This document shows positions 7,346 to 14,434 of a DNA stretch of 14,434 nucleotides, one piece after another. Position numbers and translations under genes: made by a program. The notes beneath the pieces were generated by a model that saw only the letters and a list, made by a program, of their open reading frames with translations, made no database searches and was not told the origin of the DNA. Location: contig JALLAP010000785.1 in the NCBI GenBank assembly GCA_036939355.1, positions 1-14,434 of the forward strand, read 5' to 3'. This stretch comes from Thalassiosira profunda. Its lineage: Eukaryota > Bacillariophyta > Thalassiosirophyceae > Thalassiosirales > Thalassiosiraceae. Position 1 is the first letter of the stretch. Every line of letters begins with the position of its first letter.

Positions 7346-8878
7346 TCATCGGAACGCATCCACCACCACCGCGCTCGCCGCCCTCGTCAATTTGTCCTTC
7401 ACCGCCAGCGCCAGCGCCCCCTCTCCGTTCTCGAGCACAATCTCGGGGACGAACACGCGCACGGCTCCTTCGATAGTCTCGGACCAGCGCAGCGTTTCAA
7501 ATACGCCAGAGGCGGCGTCAGAGGCGTTGGCATCAGGGCTGAGGTCCCGGTACGCCAGAGCGTGCTGTCGGTAGTGGGCCAGCCTCCCTCCAAAATCAAT
7601 AATGACCGACCGGGACAAGATGTCGCGTTCGTCGTCCGTCAGCCGTTCCTCAGTTTGTGATTGCCGCGATGCACCGACCATGAAGCAGGGCACGTTGGGC
7701 GAGTAATGCTTCACCGTCTGCCCCGGCGCGACGTTGTGGATCTTCTCTGATGTAAATTTGATGCTGTCCGCCACGTCAAAGTATTGCGCCAGATTGGCCG
7801 TTTCCAGAGCATCCCGTATGGATTGGGAGGACACCGCCCCGTGCCGCAGAATAGTGATGCTCCCCACGATGTTGTCGTCGGCTGCCGATGGGTTGTTGGA
7901 ATGCATTTCAATCTTGGCCACGGTGCTCTCCACGCCCACCTGGCACACGTGCCCTGCGCCATTCTGATCGGCATCCCCACCCACCCCCATCGATGGATCG
8001 ACCACCCACACGTCCTCCCTCCCCAGATCGTCCATCACGTGCCCCGCCAACGTCGGACTGACGTGGCCGAACTTGTTGGCGCTCGGCGCCGCGATGGGAC
8101 ACTCCGCCGCGTCGATCAACGCCCGCGCCACGGGGTGGGAGGGCGACCGGCACGCGACGTAGCCTGTGCCGGCCATTAGGATTTGCGGGATGGAGGGGTG
8201 CGCTTTGGCCACCAGCGTCAGCGGGCCGGGGAAGAAGTGCTGCGTGATCACAGAGAGCGCCTGTCGTTCGATTTGCTGTATATCCTTTTGTTCTCCCTCT
8301 TTATCAGTGCCGCCATCGTTTGGGAGGGAGGACGATGCCGCCCACAATTCCAGCGCGTCCTCGCTCTTTGTCACGTGCACGATCAGCGGGTCGCTCAGCG
8401 GCCTTTCCTTGGCGTCAAACACCTTTTGCACCGCGACGGGATCGAGGGCGTGGCATCCCAAGCCGTAAACGGTCTCGGTGGGGAAGGACACGAGATTCCC
8501 GGCGCGGAGGCGGGCCCCGCACCGCTGCAGCGAGGGGTCAGTGGCCGGCACGCGCTGGGCGGTCATCTTGTGCGTGTGTGAGTGCGACGCGTGGGGGGTG
8601 GAGGTATCTTCGACGGCCGACATGGATGGCGACGTTCCGCGGGGCGGGGACATGGCTCGACTCCCCGTCCGACGCTGCAGGGACTGACTACTGCGAATTG
8701 CAAAGGCGGTGGGCCCGCGGCACCGATGATGGCGATGCACCTGATGTCGGACACTCCCGAATGAGGCGCGCGAAGATTGAAGGGCGGACGGGAGGCGATG
8801 CGAGGACGCGACGAGGGGCTGCTTTCCGACGAGGAGGGAGGCGACGTACATGCAAAGGAGGGCCCGGGCGCCGACCAT
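7346..8878 (-). CDS. SUA5: Threonylcarbamoyl-AMP synthase, Sua5 type
   Basis: It makes threonylcarbamoyl-AMP from threonine, bicarbonate and ATP, the first step of the t6A37 modification of ANN-decoding tRNAs. It is one exon of 510 residues. The YrdC domain shows FPTETVYGLG (132-141), KERPLSDPL (157-165), FFPGPLTLVAKA (215-226), CRSPSHPVARAL (243-254), APSANKFGHVSPT (264-276) and VGVESTV (314-320). The linker VKHYSPNVPCFMV (389-401) and a following C-terminal domain mark it as Sua5 rather than a short YrdC. Residues 1-25 are hydrophobic (MVGARALLCMYVASLLVG) and residues 26-75 are basic with an AFA at 58-60, so an organelle form is plausible. In-frame Met at 76, 86 and 105 could give cytosolic forms. 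The start at 8878 has A at -3 and G at +4; the frame is open upstream but lacks an ATG. Confidence 0.95.
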   Translation of the reverse strand: MVGARALLCMYVASLLVGKQPLVASSHRLPSALQSSRASFGSVRHQVHRHHRCRGPTAFAIRSSQSLQRRTGSRAMSPPRGTSPSMSAVEDTSTPHASHSHTHKMTAQRVPATDPSLQRCGARLRAGNLVSFPTETVYGLGCHALDPVAVQKVFDAKERPLSDPLIVHVTKSEDALELWAASSSLPNDGGTDKEGEQKDIQQIERQALSVITQHFFPGPLTLVAKAHPSIPQILMAGTGYVACRSPSHPVARALIDAAECPIAAPSANKFGHVSPTLAGHVMDDLGREDVWVVDPSMGVGGDADQNGAGHVCQVGVESTVAKIEMHSNNPSAADDNIVGSITILRHGAVSSQSIRDALETANLAQYFDVADSIKFTSEKIHNVAPGQTVKHYSPNVPCFMVGASRQSQTEERLTDDERDILSRSVIIDFGGRLAHYRQHALAYRDLSPDANASDAASGVFETLRWSETIEGAVRVFVPEIVLENGEGALALAVKDKLTRAASAVVVDAFR

Positions 8879-9056
8879 CTTAGGGAGGGGCCATGGTGTT
8901 GTTGCGGCGCGGGGCGAGGTTTGAGGGGCAACTAGCAACTATCTATTGTTGTAGGGGCAAGCAGGAGTTTGAGTGGCCACGAGAGCTTTTGTCTGCCCCC
9001 AGCCAGCCTCGCTCGCTCCTGCCCCTCTCCTCCGCCCCCGACCCCTCCGGCCAACC
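8879..9056. promoter_or_regulatory. Divergent promoter between SUA5 and the PPR gene
   Basis: 178 bp separate the two ATGs. It contains GCAACTAGCAACT (two GCAACT units, 8928-8940) followed by TATTGTTGTAGGGG, then a C-rich leader on the + strand running up to CCAACCATG at the PPR start. No TATA box was recognised. Confidence 0.5.
8880..8894 (-). other. Four-codon upstream ORF (Met-Ala-Pro-Pro-stop) before SUA5
   Basis: On the minus strand an ATG with A at -3 and G at +4 opens a four-codon frame that ends in TAA one base before the SUA5 ATG. It is out of frame with SUA5. If the transcript includes it, ribosomes would meet it first, and the Pro-Pro-stop ending could slow termination. Whether it is transcribed depends on a start site that I cannot see. 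Confidence 0.5.
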
Positions 9057-12000
9057 ATGCTGCCGCACCTTCTCGTCCGTGCGGGGCAATCGGCCGTAGG
9101 CCGCGGCGGTGCCGCCGTTCGCCGCGGGGCCCATCCGCGTCCGCTCTTCTTTGAGAGTTGCAATTTGGGCTGCGACCCATCATCATCGACGCCTCGTGTA
9201 CATCCCGCACAACTTGCAACTCGCGCCTTCCATCGGTCCGCCGTCGGCGCGCGAGAGTGGAAGGACCTCCAATTGGAATCGTCCAAATCGCCCGATGGGC
9301 CGCCGCAGCGACGGAGGCAACGGCCCTTTGACGCCGGTGGTAGAAACGATAGACGCGACAACGACCGACGCAAATATTGGAGGGACGGAGGCGGCCCAAA
9401 TCGCCCGCGCGGCGACTGGCAGTCCTACCTCTCCCATCTGGAGCAGCGGGCGACCGACCACGTGCGCAGATTCCCTAGCGACATTTCTTCGGCTCTGCCG
9501 GCGACGTTGGCGTCGTGGCATCGCACGACCGTCGAGCTCATCATGCTCCTGTCCAAAGCTTGGGGACGCGGACAGCGGTCCGATCCGAAACAACTCGCCA
9601 CGCTGGTATCACTCGCAGACGAGCTGTTGGGAAATGTTTTGCGCGCAAAAGAGGAGGGGTTCAGTGACGGAGAGCGTGGTGGGGTTCGGAACCAGAGGGG
9701 CCGGAAAGAATCCCTGAGCACCGAAGTCTTGTGCCAGTCGGTGGCGCTGGGGTGGTCGCGGTGCGATCCCAAACTGGCCAAGGATGCGGCGCGGAAAGCG
9801 CAGAGGATTTTGGATCGATTGGAGGGGATGCGCTCCAGCGGAGAGGCGACAGCGAAGGACACCACGCCCTCGTCCAAGCTGTGCAACCACGTCCTGAGTT
9901 GCTGGGCGCGCTCAATGGATGCCGATGCTGTCTCGCACGCCAACAAGTTGTTAGAAAGGATGAGCAATTCTCAGGGCACGTTGGCCCGGCCGGACACGAT
10001 ATCCTACAACAATTTGCTCACCCTTTACGCCAATCGGGGAGACGTCGATGCCGCCAGGAAGTTGCTGCGTCGAATGGAACGACCCAACCACCAGGCCCCG
10101 CCCGACGTCTACTCGTATTCCATCCTCATGAATGCCCTCCAGAGGCGGTTCACTGCGAGCAGTGCCGAAGACCGGGACGCAAAAGACCTCGCACGTGCGG
10201 AAGAGGTTCTGTCTCAAATGACTACGCGGTACGAAAGGTCGGGGTTCCGGGACGGGACGCTCCGCCCGTCGAACGTCACGTTCGGCACGATGATATCGAT
10301 GTACGCTCAGGCGGATCGGATTCTGAAGAAGGACGATCAGTACTGGAAGAAAACGCGGCGGTGGAAGGCCGAGGTGGCGTCGGACAGGGACAACGCGGCT
10401 TGGGGGGCAACGAACGCTGAGCGGGTGCTGGAGTGGATGATCGGCCTGAGCGACCGCGAGCGTCGGAGCAAGGAAAGCGGGGATGTCCCCGAAACTCCAA
10501 TGCAACGGGACGGGGCGTTTCACCACGACAAGGAGGTCATCCAGCCGAGCTCCTTTCATTTTGTTACAGTCATGGATGCCTATGCGAAGGCGGGGAAGGG
10601 GGTTGAGGGCGCCCGACAGTGCGAGAAATTGCTCCGTCGCCTGGAATCGCTACATGAGAAACATGGCTACCCAGAGCTCCAACCCAATCCTATTGTACGT
10701 GACCATCCATCATTGTTTCAGCCTATTTTGTATGTCGGCTCATTCACCATGCGTTGCTTTTCGTCCTATCATTCATCATCGAAGTGCTATGGCGCTGTAA
10801 TTGACGCCTGGGCCAAAGCCGATAACGAGTATGCAACGGCGGAGCACGCCGAATCTTACCTGGACAAAATGGAAGAGTTGTTTCTGCACAGGAAGTCGCC
10901 CAACCCCAAAGAAATGCTCAGCAACGTTGTGTACAATCTAGGTGAGTGAAGAAGTCATGTCAAGTACTTTCGGGCCCAGATGACTGATGGCTCTGATGAA
11001 TCTCTCGTCTACGTTTGGTATTGTGTAGTGATTGATGCCTGGTCGCGACGATCGGGCAGCGACACTCCGGAGCGCGCTGAAAGAGTTCTCCGACGATTGG
11101 TCGACAAGTATGAGCTCACAAAGAGTCGATTCTTGAGGCCTGGTAAGTCTTCCTGCTTGCGACGCTGGGCTGAAGGCTGCATGTTCTGACAATCTCCCGA
11201 CCACGCCCTGAGAATAGATGTAATCACGTACACGGCCGTGATGAAGACGCATGTCAATCACCCTGATGGCGGGAGAAAAGTGTTGAAGCTGCTGGACGAA
11301 ATGAATGCGCAATACAAGGAGGGAAATGTGAAAGCGCAGCCCGATTCCATGACTCTTGCGGTGGCAATGGACGCGTGCGCCAAGAGCGGCCTTACAGAAG
11401 AAGCGGAGCGCATCCTATGGGAGGTCGATGATTCCAAAAAGACCAACGTCATGTTCAACACCATCCTTGCAGGCTACAAGACAGAAGGACGTGGTAATAA
11501 GGCGGAGGCTCTGCTAAGAAAGATGGTGGCCTTGTCCGATGAGGCAGGCTGGAAGCGCTGTTCGCCAGACGGGATATCGTACGCACTCTGTATAGAAGCT
11601 GTGAGTACGGTGTGTGATCAACAGCCTCATTGCATGCAACGAAACCCTCACTTTCTCTGCACTGCAGTGGGGCAACGGAAAAGACCCTGATCGAGTTTCG
11701 CGTGCTATGACATTGCTGGACGAAGTCATCGAACACAACAAGAAGAGAGATGGGCCTGTCAGTGTTGAGAGTGTCTTCATTGCCGCGGCGTTGTGCTTGG
11801 CCGAAAGCGACTACCCAGACAGAGAACGCAGGATCCTTGATTTGTTTGTGAAAATGGAGGACATTGGATGCGAGCCGTCTGTGGTTTCTTTCAACATCTT
11901 GATAAAAGCATGCGGCAAAGCAGATGGGGACGAGATGGCGAAGATGGATGCCCTCTGGATCGCCACGTCGGCTTTCGACTCGTTGGCTGAAGCAGGTCTC

Positions 12001-12288
12001 AAAGCGGATAGCATTACATATGTGGGGATGATGCACGCGGTGATCAATCTTATGGACGACACAAAAGAGAAGGTGGACACCCTACAGGCCTTTTTCCGAC
12101 GATGCTGCGACGATGGATGCCTGAACGAGTGGATCTTGGACATTTTGGCCGGGGCACTCCCGGAGGAACACCAGTTCTCGTATGTTACGGGTCTCTCTTC
12201 GAAGAGGGGGACCCCCAAACTGAAATCTCTGCCGGCAGGGTGGAGGCGCAGGTCCTCCGAGGATCGAGCCAGATCCGAGGACCGCTAG
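9057..12288 (+). CDS. Pentatricopeptide-repeat (PPR) protein, five exons, probably organellar
   Basis: Predicted to bind organelle RNA and guide its processing, stability or translation. Exons: 9057-10694, 10785-10941, 11029-11142, 11218-11600 and 11668-12288, giving 970 residues. Introns are 90, 87, 75 and 67 nt with GT-AG ends, and every join keeps frame: I|CYGAVIDAW, YNL|VIDAWSRR, FLRP|DVITYTAV and CIEA|WGNGK. I count about 14 repeats, for example DTISYNNLLTLYANRGDVDA, NVMFNTILAGYKTEGRGNKA, VVSFNILIKACGKADG and SITYVGMMHAVI; many have long spacers of about 40-45 residues. No DYW, SMR or other added catalytic domain is seen. The start is the ATG at 9057 (A at -3); the frame is open further upstream but only via GTG. 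Its N-terminus is Arg-rich and acid-free for about 30 residues, suggesting mitochondrial import. The C-terminus is basic (GWRRRSSEDRARSEDR). Confidence 0.9.
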
Positions 12289-12392
12289 CTAGCCGTCTTG
12301 TTGGTGGTGGCCAGTCAGTCGACTCAACTCCATCTCTAGGTAGGTAAGTGTTTGCGCCTCTAGGTACTTATTGCTTCGGACTAGATATCTGA

Positions 12393-14434
12393 TCATTTGC
12401 TGACGCTGTCCTGCTCTTTCCCCAATGCTATGTTCTTGCGATACAGCGCCACAAATTCCGAGAATGAAACTAGTCTTTCTCCTGCCTCCATTTCGCACTG
12501 CCCGTCCAAGGATTCGCATCCTAACAGGTTGGCCACCTGTTCGTCCGTCACGAACAACTCAGACGTCCGCAGGAGCTCATCCACCAATTCTGAGAGCTGC
12601 GCCTCTCCGTCGTCGTTAAGGCTGAGCGACGTGGAGAAGAGCCGGAACAGCTTGCGTGTTTCTTCCCGGTCATCCGAGTCAATTTCTTCCGCCAGGCCAG
12701 ACAGTTTTTGGCCGCCAGACTCCTTGGCCACTGGCGGGTAGAGCGAGTTGGCAAGGTTCCCAAACGCAATGGCCGCCCCCGCGTCGTCGAGGATGCCTCC
12801 GTAACGAGCATTCTTCCGCACTCCCAACAGCCGCCCCATTCCCGAGGCCACCCTGCCTGTGGCCACTATGACTTCCGTAGCGCCAGCTTTTATCAATTTC
12901 TTCACACTGGACTGGTCGTTGGAGCGAACAAAGATGGGCGTGTCGGGGAAAGCCTCCTTCAACAATTCAGTGGCCTGGAGGCACCTGCTCGGCTCTTCAT
13001 AGGTGATTGCTATCGCGGTTGGCTCTTGCACACCTGCGGCGCGAATCAGCGCTGGGCTAGTTCCGTCGCCATAAACAACTCGAGCTCCGACAGCAACGCT
13101 AGCTGAAATCTGCTCCGTCTTCCTTGCAAAAGCGATGTAGGGGATGCCGGCGATATTGGACTTGTCGAGCAGAGCGCACAATTGTTGGCCCACTTCATTG
13201 TATCCACAGACAACAACTGCCCGACGAAGGGCCTCCTCGCTCATCGCAGAGCGACGTTTGGCCATCCACAATTGGGAAAATTCTTCGTATTGCAAGACGC
13301 CGTCGCTGTTGTCATCGAATCGATTGATGATTGTTTTCACTTGATCCATCGATAAGAACTTCCCTTCTCCGTCTGACAATCATGAGAGTAATTGATTAGT
13401 GCTCAGCAATCAATGTAACAGTCCAGTGCTTTTCAGATGAAGTCAACACTTCTCACCTCTCTCTCCTGCCAATGTGAAAATGTTCTGCAGCTCCTCCACC
13501 GAGATCTCTCCGTTGCCGTCCTTATCGANACCTCCTGCACCTCCTGTGCGTCCAATTGATTTCCCACGTACTCAGCCACTTCGCCCAGCAACGGCGTCAG
13601 TGCCATGGAAATGATGACGCTCGCCGTCAGCAAGCTTGCCAAACTATCCGTGAGAATACCAGTCTCCTTCGCCAGATTGAACACAACAAAGGCGAATTCA
13701 CCTGCAAGAGATTGAAGCAAGGGAAACACAATGAGCTGCTATCAGCTCTCGAACGCAAAGAACACCAGTGTAGACGTACCCCCACCGGCAAGCAGAAGGC
13801 CGACACGGGCCGCGTCTCCCCGCGTGAGTTCAAGGGCGCCACCGGCAGAATATATCACCCCAAACTTGATAAGCAGGAAAGCGGTGATGCCCGCTACCAG
13901 CGTTGGAAAACAGTCAATCACGGTCTGCGGATCAAGCGCTGAGCCAGCCGTGATGAAAAATACCCCCAATAAAATGCCCTCGAATGGTTTAATGTCCGCC
14001 TAGACGCAACATAGGGTGGTGCAATGAGTAACCAGTTGATGTCAAATTAGGCATGTGGTATGAACACTCAGAAACTTGTCTCACCTCAATTTGCGCTCGG
14101 TATCCCGACTCGGCTAGGAGCACGCCCGCTGCGAACGCTCCAGTTGTCGACGAAAGACCCAGAAAATCCGATACCACGCCCATCCCCACGGCGACTAGCA
14201 GACTGGCCGCCACGAAGGATTGGCTCGAGCGGCTGCTCGCCACCACCTGGAACACCTTCCGCAGCGCCACACTCGCCAGCGCCAGCACCGTCCCAAAGCC
14301 CACTGTGGCTTTGAACGCCAAAATGCCCAACGCGATTGGATCGGCGCCTCCGTCTCCAGTCCCCACGCCCTCCACATCTGCAATTAGCGGCAGGATCACC
14401 AATAATGGCGCCACGGCCAAATCCTGCAGGAGCA
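12393..14434 (-). CDS. KEA/Kef-type K+/H+ antiporter with EF-hands and RCK domain (partial, four exons seen)
   Basis: A CPA2 monovalent cation/proton antiporter whose N-terminal part lies beyond the right edge. Exons on the minus strand: 14434-14085, 13999-13780, 13701-13457 and 13372-12393; introns are 85, 78 and 84 nt. The membrane part shows LLQDLAVAPLLVILP with the family's conserved ion-binding Asp (codon 14421-14423), then LSSTTGAFAAGVLLAESGYR, FEGILLGVFFITAGSALDP and LLLAGGGEFAFVVFN. Next come two canonical EF-hand loops, DKDGNGEISVEE and DDNSDGVLQYEE. An RCK/TrkA-N domain follows (VVVCGYNEVGQQL, VVYGDGTSPALIRAAGV). A degenerate EF-like pair ends the protein. The architecture suggests Ca2+- and nucleotide-gated K+/H+ exchange, and a thylakoid KEA3-like role is likely but inferred. 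Base 13529 is N, and that exon is one base short of keeping frame. It converges on the PPR gene with a 104-bp gap. Confidence 0.9.
13529..13529. other. Ambiguous base with adjacent one-base frameshift
   Basis: The only N in the window sits immediately upstream (in the gene's reading direction) of the first EF-hand loop of the antiporter. Exon 13457-13701 is 245 nt, but the phases of both flanking introns need 246. Reading up to the N gives ...LDAQEVQE, and the EF-hand just after it is in another frame, so one base is most likely missing here. Confidence 0.85.

Noticed and set aside
8320..8883. 187-residue + strand frame opposite SUA5
   Set aside because: Arg/Gly-rich shadow of a conserved Sua5 coding sequence with no domain of its own.
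8973..9056. N-terminal extension of the PPR protein from 8973
   Set aside because: The extension would start at GTG; the first ATG in a good context is at 9057 and opens a plausible presequence.
12340..12370. Direct repeat CTCTAGGTA in the PPR/antiporter gap
   Set aside because: Two short copies in a 104-bp convergent gap, too short to support a mobile element or regulatory role.

Overview
The window is a gene-dense piece of nuclear DNA from a eukaryotic alga, most likely an ochrophyte (stramenopile) and plausibly a diatom. The evidence is: small GT-AG introns of 67-90 nt; animal/plant-type proteins (cullin, LCAT-like acyltransferase, Sua5, PPR protein, thiamin pyrophosphokinase); and N-termini on the fibrillin and thiamin pyrophosphokinase that look like the bipartite signal-plus-transit peptides of secondary plastids, with a Phe at the predicted cleavage site. 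The genus cannot be fixed from sequence alone. No tRNA, rRNA, CRISPR array, transposon or viral gene was seen.

Layout, left to right: the 3' end of a cullin gene (+, 1-246, with a 20-nt microexon); an RsuA/RluB-type pseudouridine synthase (-, 467-1645); a 436-bp divergent intergenic region with a G-quadruplex motif and a short TTAGGG telomere-like tract; an LCAT-like lipase/acyltransferase (+, 2082-4061); an unrecognised two-hydrophobic-segment protein with one intron (+, 4313-4986); thiamin pyrophosphokinase with one intron (-, 5158-6284); a plastid fibrillin/PAP protein (+, 6449-7246); Sua5-type threonylcarbamoyl-AMP synthase (-, 7346-8878); a five-exon pentatricopeptide-repeat protein (+, 9057-12288); and the 3' two-thirds of a KEA/Kef-type K+/H+ antiporter carrying EF-hands and an RCK domain (-, 12393 to past the right edge).

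The genes alternate strand almost perfectly, so most intergenic spaces are either short divergent promoters (164-436 bp) or very short convergent 3' gaps (99-220 bp). Gaps at 247-466, 4062-4312, 4987-5157, 7247-7345 and 12289-12392 hold no gene that I can support. The genes do not form one pathway, but several serve the organelles: fibrillin (plastid lipid/thylakoid), KEA antiporter (probably thylakoid ion balance), a PPR protein (organelle RNA), a pseudouridine synthase with an organelle-like leader (rRNA modification), and thiamin pyrophosphokinase and Sua5 with leader peptides suggesting organelle forms.

The most notable items are the Ca2+-sensor architecture of the antiporter (two canonical EF-hands between the membrane part and the RCK domain, plus a degenerate EF-like pair at the C-terminus), an ambiguous base with a one-base frameshift inside that gene, a four-codon upstream ORF ending one base before the SUA5 start, the cullin microexon, and an in-frame stop-free intron in the PPR gene.
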